The notes under the pieces: generated by a model
Told to the model about the DNA's origin: nothing
The model's input: only the letters and a program-made list of their open reading frames with translations
Databases searched by the model: none
Shown here: positions 37,801 to 45,511 of the stretch, one piece after another
Numbering within the stretch: position 1 is the first letter of the stretch
Layout: the number at the start of each line of letters is the position of its first letter
Source of the DNA: Sutcliffiella halmapala
GTDB taxonomy: Bacteria > Bacillota > Bacilli > Bacillales > Bacillaceae_I
Reading direction: 5' to 3'
Length of the DNA: 64,000 nucleotides
Assembly: GCF_002019665.1 (NCBI RefSeq)
Contig: NZ_KV917375.1
Coordinates: 442,001-506,000, forward strand
Program-made: the position numbers and the translations under genes

Positions 37801-37965
37801 GGTTCTTCAGAGCAAGTAATCATCCAGAGTGCCTACACCATTAAACGTTGGAGAGAAGTTAATTTAATGGAGGATGCAGCGGATCAAGTATTTCACGACA
37901 CTCCGATAAAGCTTGCCTTTACACCATATGAGATCAAAACATTAGAAATAGAATTTGCTAGATAA
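34837..37965 (+). CDS. GH38 alpha-mannosidase (1042 aa, Ams1-like)
   Basis: Second alpha-mannosidase, of the long type related to yeast vacuolar Ams1, with broad activity on alpha-1,2/1,3/1,6 bonds in known members. Seen: N-terminal beta domain (1-230), metal motif GHSHIDLAWLWR (His242, His244, Asp246), nucleophile Asp356 in WLPDVFGYSW, middle helical domain with NQFHDIIPGSSI, then long beta C-terminus. The ATG at 34837 follows AAAGAGGTGG; the frame upstream to 34774 has no site. Last gene of the operon before a hairpin terminator at 37971. Confidence 0.92.
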   Translation: MFYKIEKIQNRIHDLDRLRYRELQQVEAFRMYEPEKGLENSLPEIYSDKVMKVNDNWSGRDRYMWLQTTVSIPNEWMEKKAVLFLDLGRTGGGNNSGFESLLYVNKKPFQGVDSNHKEVILPTIQGDLEIDILLWSGLEGGGNPSEQYYRLKEAWFGWLDEAVDSLYFKAKAILDTIKRLDVNNPSYSELMAAINRAFQVIDWSIPGSEEFYESTYYALDILDQNMKELTKNTSVTVHTVGHSHIDLAWLWRTKHTKEKAKRTFSTVLRLMELYPDYIYLQSQPQLYEWVKQEDPELFEAIKQKVKDGQWEVEGSMWVEADCNIPSGESFVRQLLYGKQFFQKEFNKTNRTLWLPDVFGYSWSLPQILRKSGIDTFMTTKISWNQYNRMPHDTFTWRGIDGSEILTHFITTPEPGRPEDSWFYTYNGLVTAETVNGVWEKYRDKDINKDLLLAYGYGDGGGGVNREMLEMKRQLDTIPTLPNVQSTKVEDYFQTLHENVNETDQYIHTWDGELYLEYHRGTYTSQAKMKEMNRKLEFGYHEAEFVSLWNSVENGWSNYPAEAIEEGWKLILLNQFHDIIPGSSITEVYEDAHKDYEKAAMIGQEILLNQEKKVVENSEKSWSYVYPLQYQAPTIVTIPADKSSVNSFEQNGKELISQKTASGDQLILIEETKPFSYDSITSSSVERGNTSEELSNIDVDKRIWETPHYCLSWNSEGQLTTIFDKETEREVLKHGAIGNVFKLYEDKPLAHDAWDIDLFYQEKFSIINSLKECRIVDNGPLRTTVRFTWDYPKVQIVQNVHCYRHTKRIDFETEVNWEARQKLLKVEFPVDIRSTEAIYDIQFGNVKRPTHWNTSWDIARFESVGHKWAAITEPNYGISLMNNSKYGYSIKDNVLALSLLKGPVYPDPTADIGVHHFTYSIYPFKGTSKKHDVEREATYLNAPIRVIKGEVKEEFRTSLFSLSNDCVVLDTVKKAEDRDSTIIRLHEMEGSSEQVIIQSAYTIKRWREVNLMEDAADQVFHDTPIKLAFTPYEIKTLEIEFAR

Positions 37966-37970
37966 ACCAT

Positions 37971-38009
37971 GTAACAGGGACAAACGGCTCGTTCGTCTCT
38001 GTTACTTTT
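37971..38009 (+). terminator. Hairpin terminator after the second GH38
   Basis: Outer arms GTAACAG (37971-37977) and CTGTTAC (37999-38005) with an inner ACG/CGT continuation, followed by TTTTC. Marks the end of the GH1-GH38 operon. Confidence 0.75.
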
Positions 38010-38032
38010 CCTATATTGGAGTGTGAAAGAAA

Positions 38033-39817
38033 ATGAAAGCGTTTCAAATGCTTAAGAGATTAAGCGGTAAAATGTTTTATCGTGTTTTTTTTACCTACTC
38101 AACGATTATTTTTTTAACGATGTCGATTCTTTTTGTCTTTCTATCTGAATACTATTCCAATTTTATTGTTCAAAGAGAGCTGGATAGACAAGAAACAGTC
38201 GTGAAAGAAATGCAGTCTGAGATAAAGAAAAAACATCAATTTGTTAATCACGGTGTGCAGCAATTATATCTTGATAAACGCTTAATTGAAGATTTAGCAT
38301 TTGCGCTTCAGCATGACTATCAAGAATACATCGGATATCGATTAGATAAGTTTTCGAAAAGTGAATCATTTGTCCCATATAATTTTGATCTATTTGTAAA
38401 AAATTACTTCTCTAGAGATTCAGAAGTGGTAGCCCTACAAATTCAAAACAATACGATTGGGACAGAATATGTCTTTCTATTTAATCGTAGTCGATGGTAC
38501 AACAGTAATAATCATCTTTCAAGTAGTGAAACGGAGAACCTTGAAACAGATGAATTTGAGGAAAAAGATTTATATATCGTGGAAGAGAGGATAAATGATC
38601 CTGTTTCATTAGAGCGGCTCGGAAATGTATCCGTTTATTTTACCTATGATAATTTAAAACAGTTGCTTTCATTAAGAGAATCGGAAGTGAACGGTTCCTT
38701 TCTCATAATGGATGAAAATCTAAATGTATATTTCTCACATGGTGATATCGAAAACGATGTTCTAAAGGAATTAAATTATAGTTCCGTACAAAAAGAGCTT
38801 AAGTTAAAGGAACATTACTATGTGCAATCTTCGATAGAGCCTTCGAGTAAATTAATGGTTATAGCAATCATCCCAAAAGGTGAACTAGCACCTTTATTAA
38901 AGTATAAATTAACTATTTTTCTCATCATTTTATTTCTAACAACCGTCGCAATTGCTCTTCCTTATTTTTCTTTAAGAGGCTACTCTAAACGTGTAGATGA
39001 AATTTTGGAGACGATGAAGGAAGTTCAGGAAGGAAATTTGGAGGCTAGAATTGAAACTTCTAAAATAGGCGATGATTTAACGATTATTTCTACTACTTTT
39101 AATGAAACGTTAGAAGAATTAAATGATTATATACATAAAGTCTATCTTTCAAAATTAAAGCAAAAAGAAGCGGAGTTAGCGAATCTTCAAGCCCAAATAA
39201 ATCCCCATTTTTTGTATAACACTTTAGAAGCAATACGTATGAAATCATTAGCTGAAGGGGGGAGAACATCAGCTAAAATGATTGTTCAGTTAGCTCAACT
39301 TTTTCGATATTCCTTGAAGACTGGGGAGCTAGTTACTGTCCAAAATGAATGGAATCATGCTGAGCAGTATATAGAACTATATAAAATAAGATTTCAAAAT
39401 TATTTAAAGACGGAACTTGTGATGGCTGATAAGCTGCAGCATTATTATGTCCCACCTTTTATACTACAGCCGCTAATCGAAAATTTCTTAATACATGGAT
39501 TTAAGAGAGATAGTGAGGATAACGAACTTACGGTTTTGGTGTATGAAAAGCAAGAAAAACTTTGGATTGAAATAAAAGATAATGGAAAAGGCATCGAGCG
39601 ACCACAGTTAGAGGAAATTAAGCAAAGGCTTAGAAAGATGGAAGGCTCCTCTGATTCGATCGGTTTAGGGAATGTTCATCAACGAATTCGGATGAAGTAT
39701 GGAGAGCCATATGGAGTAGAGATAGAGAGTACACCTGAAATTAACACAACGGTCACCGTTATTCTACCACTTTTGAGTGAGGTGTTATTGGATGATTCGA
39801 GTAATGTTAGTAGATGA
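38033..39817 (+). CDS. Sensor histidine kinase, YesM/LytS type
   Basis: Membrane sensor of a two-component pair that controls carbohydrate transport. Seen: 594 residues; membrane helix about 18-38, large extracellular sensor region, second helix about 297-317, HAMP linker with the following EVQEGNLEARIE, His_kinase domain with QINPHFLYNTLEAIRMKS (phospho-His392), and C-terminal HATPase with DNGKGI and GLGNVHQRI. The start codon region ATGAAAGCGTTTCA also resembles a cre site. Its end overlaps the response-regulator gene by 26 bases. Confidence 0.9.
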   Translation: MKAFQMLKRLSGKMFYRVFFTYSTIIFLTMSILFVFLSEYYSNFIVQRELDRQETVVKEMQSEIKKKHQFVNHGVQQLYLDKRLIEDLAFALQHDYQEYIGYRLDKFSKSESFVPYNFDLFVKNYFSRDSEVVALQIQNNTIGTEYVFLFNRSRWYNSNNHLSSSETENLETDEFEEKDLYIVEERINDPVSLERLGNVSVYFTYDNLKQLLSLRESEVNGSFLIMDENLNVYFSHGDIENDVLKELNYSSVQKELKLKEHYYVQSSIEPSSKLMVIAIIPKGELAPLLKYKLTIFLIILFLTTVAIALPYFSLRGYSKRVDEILETMKEVQEGNLEARIETSKIGDDLTIISTTFNETLEELNDYIHKVYLSKLKQKEAELANLQAQINPHFLYNTLEAIRMKSLAEGGRTSAKMIVQLAQLFRYSLKTGELVTVQNEWNHAEQYIELYKIRFQNYLKTELVMADKLQHYYVPPFILQPLIENFLIHGFKRDSEDNELTVLVYEKQEKLWIEIKDNGKGIERPQLEEIKQRLRKMEGSSDSIGLGNVHQRIRMKYGEPYGVEIESTPEINTTVTVILPLLSEVLLDDSSNVSR

Positions 39818-41333
39818 TGAACCGCTTATTTTGGAAGGATTACAATATATCATAGATTGGGAGTCAATCGGTTTTAAGATAGTAGCGACTGCCAAAAATG
39901 GATTAGAAGCATTACAACTTGCCCAATCGATTAAATTTGACTTACTTATCACAGATATAAAAATGCCCGAATTAACAGGGCTAGAACTAATCGAGTCTTT
40001 AAATAAGTTAGATAAACAGTTTAAATCTATCATTCTTTCTGGTTTTCAAGAGTTTGATCTAATTAAAAAAGGGCTGCAATTAGGGATTGAAAACTACTTA
40101 TTAAAGCCAATCAATGAGGCGGAGCTTTTATCCTCACTTTTACATGTAAAGGAAAAGATAAATGTTTCAACCTTGCAGGAGGAGTCCTTTTTTGTATTAA
40201 GAGACCATTCGATTTGGAGGTGGGTAATGGGGAAGATGGCCTTAGCGGATTTTAAAGAAAGAGTGTCGCTATATCCTCGAACCTCATTGAATCCACCACT
40301 ATATATGGGTTTATTGAAGCTGGAGCAGGAGGAACAGGATGAATCCTTCCTACATTCGTTACAACAAAAAATAGAAGAAGAAACAAATGTTACTGCTGCT
40401 CTTACCCCCTCAGGAGATTTTTTGTTAATGTGGTGCAAGGACTCGCTTCAGGATGATTGGGAAAATGAAAAGGTGCGGTTTCTAGATTTTGTACAGCGTT
40501 GTGAATTTCCAGGAGAGCATGTTTGTGTCCTAAGTGATCCTGTGCCATCCTATCATCAAGTAACACGTGTTTACCGAGAGCTAGAGATGACATGTGAGCT
40601 TAAATTGTTATTGCCACACAAAGATCATCGAATTGCGGAACAAATGTATCTGAGTAACACTAATTTTAATGAACAAAGTACAGAAACTACTAAATATTTG
40701 AATCGCGAATTATTGGAGCTGCTGGCAAATGAACAATACGAAGCCGTAAGAGCGTCTATAAGTAAGATGCTGAGTCAAATCGGGCAGGATAGGCAGATTT
40801 TAATCATGAAGGGCGTGTTGTTAGAGTTTTTCTTCCATGTGAAAAATAAATTTTTAATTTTGCTCGATTATCCACAATATGTAGAGATGATCCATCAAAT
40901 CCTATATATGAGTACTCATGAAGAAGCCATGAACATAGTAGATAAATGTATTGGTATGATAGAAAAAGATTCCAACGATGAAGGTGAGAAATACAGTCCA
41001 ATCATTTACACTGTATTAAATCATATTCTTAAAAATTATGCGATTGATATGTCTTTAAAAACGTTAGGCCACCAATTTCATATTAACCCTATCTACTTAG
41101 GACAATTATTTCAAAAAGAAGTTGGCACCTCCTTTACCAAATATTTAAATAAGCTTAGGATTGATCGGGCAAAAAAACTATTACTCCATTCCCACGAAAA
41201 GGCCGGTCATATCGGAAAAAAAGTTGGCTATATCGATGCCACCTATTTTTATAAACAGTTTAAGAAATTTGAAGATATGACTCCATCTGAATGGAGAAAG
41301 AATAATAGGCAAGATAGATTGGAAGTCTTCTAA
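39792..41333 (+). CDS. Response regulator, YesN/AraC type
   Basis: DNA-binding partner of the sensor kinase. Seen: receiver domain with VDDEP, phospho-Asp55 in LLITDIKMPELTG, and the conserved Lys in NYLLKPI; a long linker domain; two AraC-type helix-turn-helix motifs at the C-terminus (HFHINPIYLGQLFQKEVG; KKVGYIDATYFYKQFKKFE). The ATG at 39792 has GAGGTG 7 bases upstream; 513 residues. Such pairs usually activate the adjacent LplB-type importer, so the 21-bp repeat array just downstream is a candidate target. Confidence 0.9.
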   Translation: MIRVMLVDDEPLILEGLQYIIDWESIGFKIVATAKNGLEALQLAQSIKFDLLITDIKMPELTGLELIESLNKLDKQFKSIILSGFQEFDLIKKGLQLGIENYLLKPINEAELLSSLLHVKEKINVSTLQEESFFVLRDHSIWRWVMGKMALADFKERVSLYPRTSLNPPLYMGLLKLEQEEQDESFLHSLQQKIEEETNVTAALTPSGDFLLMWCKDSLQDDWENEKVRFLDFVQRCEFPGEHVCVLSDPVPSYHQVTRVYRELEMTCELKLLLPHKDHRIAEQMYLSNTNFNEQSTETTKYLNRELLELLANEQYEAVRASISKMLSQIGQDRQILIMKGVLLEFFFHVKNKFLILLDYPQYVEMIHQILYMSTHEEAMNIVDKCIGMIEKDSNDEGEKYSPIIYTVLNHILKNYAIDMSLKTLGHQFHINPIYLGQLFQKEVGTSFTKYLNKLRIDRAKKLLLHSHEKAGHIGKKVGYIDATYFYKQFKKFEDMTPSEWRKNNRQDRLEVF

Positions 41334-41397
41334 GGAGGGCTTCTTTTTTTAGAATTGAATAGCCCATTTTGGTGATAATCGCGAAAAAGCAGCTATT

Positions 41398-41523
41398 GCT
41401 CATAAAATTGGGATGCTGGCTCAGAAACTGGTCACAACGACTCATTAAATAAGGATACCGGCTCATTAAAAGTCAAATGTCGCTCAGAAACTAGGGGACT
41501 CGGCTCATAAACAAAATCTCACT
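41398..41523. repeat. Six-unit array with exact 21-bp period
   Basis: GCTCA(T/G)(A/T)AA-type cores begin at 41398, 41419, 41440, 41461, 41482 and 41503, exactly 21 bp apart (the third starts ACTCA). Units end mostly in CG or TG; the remainder is only loosely conserved (for example GAAACT-GG in units 2 and 5). A degenerate seventh may follow at 41522. It fills the gap between the response-regulator gene and the importer operon. Confidence 0.85.
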
Positions 41524-41705
41524 CTAATAAAGAGCTAGAAAACGATGGAATAGTAACAGAAAAGCCCATCATCAAGGGAATAAACGTGCCTGACATTATT
41601 TTGTATTTATTTTTACCAGTAAATCTAAGATATCTCAACTATTCCGAATGTAAGGGTTTTCATATAATTGAGTTAAGAGGAAATTGCTTAGGAAGGAGGA
41701 AGGGT

Positions 41706-42644
41706 ATGGGACGTATCAAACAATTCGGTAAAAATTTATATGAGAACAGAATATGGCTTCTCATGACATTACCCGGGCTAATTTGGTTAATTGTATTGAA
41801 ATATATTCCGATGTTTGGCCAAGTTATTGCTTTTAAGGATTTCAGGTTCCATCCTGATGGATTTCTAGCAAGTGTGATTCATAGTGAGTGGATTGGTTTT
41901 GAAAACTTTAAATTTTTATTTAGCACAAATGATGCTTTCATTATTACTAGAAATACGGTTTTATACAATCTAGTTTTTATTGTAGTAGGGCTAATTTTAG
42001 CGGTAGCAGTAGCGATCATTCTAAGCGAGTTAACAAAACAAAAATTAGCGAAGATTTATCAAACTGGAATGTTATTTCCACACTTTTTATCTTGGGTCGT
42101 TGTAAGCTACTTTGTATTTGCGTTTTTAAGTGTAGATAAAGGATTATTTAATAGTGTTTTAGGGCTCTTTGAAATCGACCCTGTTTCATGGTATAACGAA
42201 CCTGCCTATTGGCCGTACTTCATCGTAGCAGTTAGTCAATGGAAGGGAGTAGGCTTCAGTAGTATTGTTTATTTAGCAGCTATCGTAGGAATTGATCGTA
42301 CTTATTATGAAGCCGCAATGATTGATGGGGCTAGTAAATGGCAACAAATATGGAATGTTACGATTCCAATGATTATGCCTTTGATTATCATATTAACCAT
42401 TTTGAATATTGGTAGTATTTTCAGCGCGGATTTCGGCTTATTCTATCAAATCCCGAGAGATTCTGGGCCACTCTATCCTGTTACGAATGTCATTGATACT
42501 TATGTGTATCGCGGCCTGATGACGATGGGAGATATTGGGATGAGTACAGCAGCCGGCTTATATCAAGCGACAGTAGGATTTATATTAATTTTAGTAACGA
42601 ACTATATTGTGAGAAAAATAGATGAAGAAAATGCATTATTTTAA
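41706..42644 (+). CDS. Oligosaccharide ABC transporter permease, LplB type
   Basis: Membrane subunit of a CUT1 importer for complex glycans. Seen: 312 residues, six helices, N-terminal ENRIWLLMTLPGLIWLIVLKY typical of LplB, and EAA loop EAAMIDGASKWQQIWNVTIP. The ATG at 41706 follows GGAAGGAGGAAGGG; the frame extends back to 41586 without a site. The closest functional family I know is the pneumococcal NgtP1/P2 N-glycan importer and the lpl/ytcP group. No ATPase gene is present. Confidence 0.9.
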   Translation: MGRIKQFGKNLYENRIWLLMTLPGLIWLIVLKYIPMFGQVIAFKDFRFHPDGFLASVIHSEWIGFENFKFLFSTNDAFIITRNTVLYNLVFIVVGLILAVAVAIILSELTKQKLAKIYQTGMLFPHFLSWVVVSYFVFAFLSVDKGLFNSVLGLFEIDPVSWYNEPAYWPYFIVAVSQWKGVGFSSIVYLAAIVGIDRTYYEAAMIDGASKWQQIWNVTIPMIMPLIIILTILNIGSIFSADFGLFYQIPRDSGPLYPVTNVIDTYVYRGLMTMGDIGMSTAAGLYQATVGFILILVTNYIVRKIDEENALF

Positions 42645-42671
42645 TTTTGATTATGGAAGGAGAATAAGGAT

Positions 42672-43637
42672 ATGGAAACTCCTCCTAAGGTGGCAGACAT
42701 CGTCCATGAAAAGCCTATAGGTAAACTAAAAAAGAAAAAAGCGTATAATCCACATGGCTTTTCAGGAAAGACAAGTATATTCATGCACTTTTTATTAGGT
42801 ACATTTGCCTTTCTATGTATCTTCCCATTTCTCTATGTCATGATCATTTCGCTATCAAGTGAACAGTCATTGTCTTTAAATGGCTATAGTATCATTCCAA
42901 GTGAGTGGAGCTTTGAGGCGTATCAATATTTGTGGCAAATGAAATCACAAATCCTACACGCATATGGCGTGACGATTTTTGTAACGGTTGTCGGAACATT
43001 TATTAGTGTATCTATTATCGCTATGTACGCTTATGCTATTTCAAGAAAACAATTTAGATATAGAAAACAATTTACCTTTATAGCCTTTTTCACGATGTTA
43101 TTTAGCGGTGGAATGGTTCCTTTCTATATTGTTATGACACAGTTTCTAGGCTTAAGAAATTCTGTTTGGGCCTTGATCTTACCTTTAGCAGTAAATGCAT
43201 TTTACATTATCATTATGCGAACATTTTTCCAACGAACCGTACCAGAAGCTATATTAGAATCAGCCCGAATTGATGGTGCTGGGGAGTTAAGAATCTTCTT
43301 CACGATTGTCTTACCACTTTCGATTCCTGGAATTGCGACAATCGCGCTTTTTAGTACGTTAGCTTATTGGAATGATTGGTTTAATGCATTATTGTTCATC
43401 GATAATCCGAACCTCGTTCCATTACAATCTCTTTTAATGAGAATAGAAAACAACTTAGATTTCATTCGTCAAAATGCAATGTTAACCAACCAAAACAGTT
43501 CGATTCTTTCATCAATACCACAAGACTCTGCAAGGATGGCAATGGTCGTAATCGCAACCCTACCCATTGCCTTATCCTATCCATTTTTCCAAAAATACTT
43601 CATCAAAGGCCTAACCATCGGCGGAGTAAAAGAATAA
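42672..43637 (+). CDS. Oligosaccharide ABC transporter permease, YtcP type
   Basis: Second membrane subunit. Seen: 321 residues, a charged 35-residue cytoplasmic N-terminus, six helices, SLSSEQSLSLNGYSIIP in the first loop, EAA loop ESARIDGAGELRIFFTIVLP, and the C-terminal FFQKYFIKGLTIGGVKE that is almost invariant in this group. Start after GGAAGGAGAATAAGG. The next gene, the binding protein, follows after a 260-bp gap filled by a repeat element. Confidence 0.92.
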   Translation: METPPKVADIVHEKPIGKLKKKKAYNPHGFSGKTSIFMHFLLGTFAFLCIFPFLYVMIISLSSEQSLSLNGYSIIPSEWSFEAYQYLWQMKSQILHAYGVTIFVTVVGTFISVSIIAMYAYAISRKQFRYRKQFTFIAFFTMLFSGGMVPFYIVMTQFLGLRNSVWALILPLAVNAFYIIIMRTFFQRTVPEAILESARIDGAGELRIFFTIVLPLSIPGIATIALFSTLAYWNDWFNALLFIDNPNLVPLQSLLMRIENNLDFIRQNAMLTNQNSSILSSIPQDSARMAMVVIATLPIALSYPFFQKYFIKGLTIGGVKE

Positions 43638-43694
43638 ACAACTTCTTCAATAAAAGAAAGACCTGTGTAAATGCAGAGGGATTTCTTTTATCAT

Positions 43695-43868
43695 AGGCTC
43701 TATTAAAGTACTTAGGTACCTAGCTGTTGATTGGAGCACAAGGCGAAGACTCCTGCGGGAGATAGTGTTTGGTGGAGACCCCCGCAGGCAAAGCCGAGGA
43801 GGCTCCACCAACGCCCTCTGGATAAGCGAAGCCTAGTGCGGAAATCAACAGCGGTGTTTAACGGAGTC
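43695..43868. repeat. Bacillaceae interspersed element, copy 3
   Basis: Full-length copy with ends CTGTTGATT (43724-43732) and AATCAACAG (43843-43851) and internal GACTCCTGCGGGA, GGTGGAGACCCCCGCAGGC, GAGGAGGCTCCACC and AAGCGAAGCC. The flanks GTACCTAG and CGGTGTTTAACGG match copy 1. It lies between the permease and binding-protein genes, where a structured RNA could set different expression levels. Confidence 0.8.
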
Positions 43869-43897
43869 TTATCATAAAAAACAAAGGGGATGTAACA

Positions 43898-45361
43898 ATG
43901 AGAAAGATAGGTTTATTAGCAATTATGATGATGCTCATTGCTTCAGTACTATTAGCGTGCAGTAACGAAAAATCAAGCAATAGTAGTAAATCAAATGACA
44001 AGGCAACTACAGATGATCACGTAACATTAGTTTGGTACTTAATCGGTACTCCACAGCAGGATGTTAATGTCGTTATGGAAAAAGTAAATGAGTACACGAA
44101 AGAAAAAATTAATACAACAATCGATCTAAGGCTATTAGATTGGGGAGAATTCAATGATAGAATGCAGGTTATCACCACTTCTGGTGAAGAATATGACATT
44201 GCGTTCACAAGCTCTTGGGCAAATAATTACTCACTTAATGCAAGAAGGGGAGCATTCCGTGAGTTAAACGATTTAATGGATCAATATGGAAAAGAAATGA
44301 AAGAACTAATCGACCCAGCATTTTTAGAAGGTGCTCAAATTGATGGTAAGCTTTTTGCCGTGCCAACCAACAAGGAAGTAGGACAGCAAGCTGTGCTTTC
44401 CTTTAACAATGAATTAGTGAAAAAGCATGGATTAGACCTTTCTAAGGTAAATACATTAGAAGATTTAGAACCACTATTAGCTGTCATTAAAGAAAAAGAA
44501 GCAAATGTTTCTCCTATCGCAACATTTGATGCATTCTTACCGTTTGATTCTATTTTGCAAGAAGAAATGCCATTTGCTTTCCGACTTGATGGGAATACAG
44601 ATGAAGTAATTAATAAGTATGAAGAAGAACTAACAATGAAAACGCTTAAAACGATGCATAGCTACTACAAAAAAGGCTATATTCGTCCAGATGCTGCAAC
44701 AAGTACCGACTCTTGGCCTTTAGAAACAGCGAATTGGTTCGTTCGTAAAGAATTATACCAGCCGTATGCAGAGTCAATCTGGTCTAGATCTGCAGGGTAT
44801 GAGATCGTGACACGTGCACTTCATGAACCATATGTGTTTAATAACTCTGTAACAGGTTCCATGCAAGCAATTTCAGCAACTTCAAAAAATCCTGAAAGAG
44901 CGATGATGTTCTTAAATTTACTGAATTCAGATCCATATTTACGAAATCTAGTGGATAAAGGAATTGAAGACGTTCACTACGAAGAGAATGAAGACGGTAC
45001 AATTAAAGATCTTCCTGCTCGTGTAGAACAATATAATATGCCAAGCTTTGCTATCGGTAACCAATTAATTTTAAAATTATATGAAGATGATCCAGCAGAC
45101 AAATGGGATGCTTTCGAAGAATTCAATGAAAGCTCTATCCAATCACCAGTATTAGGGTTCTATTTCGACTCTAACCCAGTTAGAACCGAAATTGCCGCTA
45201 TTTCTAACGTAACAAGTGAGTTTGGACCAGCATTACTGAAAGGTGCGGTAGATCCAGAAGAATATATACCTGCTTTCAATAAGAAGTTAAAAGAAGCGGG
45301 AATGGATAAAGTAATGGAAGAAATGCAAAAGCAATACGATGAGTGGAAAGCAAATCAATAA
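43898..45361 (+). CDS. Oligosaccharide-binding lipoprotein (NgtS/LplA-like)
   Basis: Extracellular receptor for the LplB/YtcP-type importer. Seen: signal peptide with lipobox VLLAC (Cys about 21), Ser/Asn-rich linker, then a 450-residue solute-binding fold including TLVWYLIGTPQQDVN, a central AVPTNKE (ligand hinge) and a C-terminal helix EMQKQYDEWKANQ as in the DUF3502 group. 487 residues. Start follows AAAGGGGATG. By family and surrounding GH38/GH125/GH85 genes I infer that it binds the oligosaccharide freed by GH85. Confidence 0.88.
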   Translation: MRKIGLLAIMMMLIASVLLACSNEKSSNSSKSNDKATTDDHVTLVWYLIGTPQQDVNVVMEKVNEYTKEKINTTIDLRLLDWGEFNDRMQVITTSGEEYDIAFTSSWANNYSLNARRGAFRELNDLMDQYGKEMKELIDPAFLEGAQIDGKLFAVPTNKEVGQQAVLSFNNELVKKHGLDLSKVNTLEDLEPLLAVIKEKEANVSPIATFDAFLPFDSILQEEMPFAFRLDGNTDEVINKYEEELTMKTLKTMHSYYKKGYIRPDAATSTDSWPLETANWFVRKELYQPYAESIWSRSAGYEIVTRALHEPYVFNNSVTGSMQAISATSKNPERAMMFLNLLNSDPYLRNLVDKGIEDVHYEENEDGTIKDLPARVEQYNMPSFAIGNQLILKLYEDDPADKWDAFEEFNESSIQSPVLGFYFDSNPVRTEIAAISNVTSEFGPALLKGAVDPEEYIPAFNKKLKEAGMDKVMEEMQKQYDEWKANQ

Positions 45362-45438
45362 AGACGTGTAATGTACAAAAAGATTTACAGGGCTACTATC
45401 AGAGCTATTGATAGTTAGCAACATCTCAAACTATTTAT

Positions 45439-45490
45439 TTAGAGGGTGCCAAAAAAGGGTTAGCAATCGTCCTTTTAGGACACCCTCTAA
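45439..45490 (+). terminator. Long hairpin between binding protein and ROK genes
   Basis: Arms TTAGAGGGTGCC (45439-45450) and GGACACCCTCTAA (45478-45490) with an inner AAAAGG/CCTTTT pairing. No long T-run follows (only TTTC), so it may be a weak terminator or processing site. Confidence 0.6.
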
Positions 45491-45511
45491 TTTCATTGGA
45501 GGGGCAAGCTT

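Noticed and set aside
38033-38047. cre site over the sensor kinase start codon as a firm regulatory feature
   Set aside because: One mismatch, and the bases are also demanded by the codons MKAFQ, so chance is a fair explanation; mentioned only as a possibility.
41398-41523. 21-bp periodic array as a CRISPR or a coding repeat
   Set aside because: Period too short for repeat plus spacer, cores only about 9 bases, and no open frame with a ribosome binding site runs through it.
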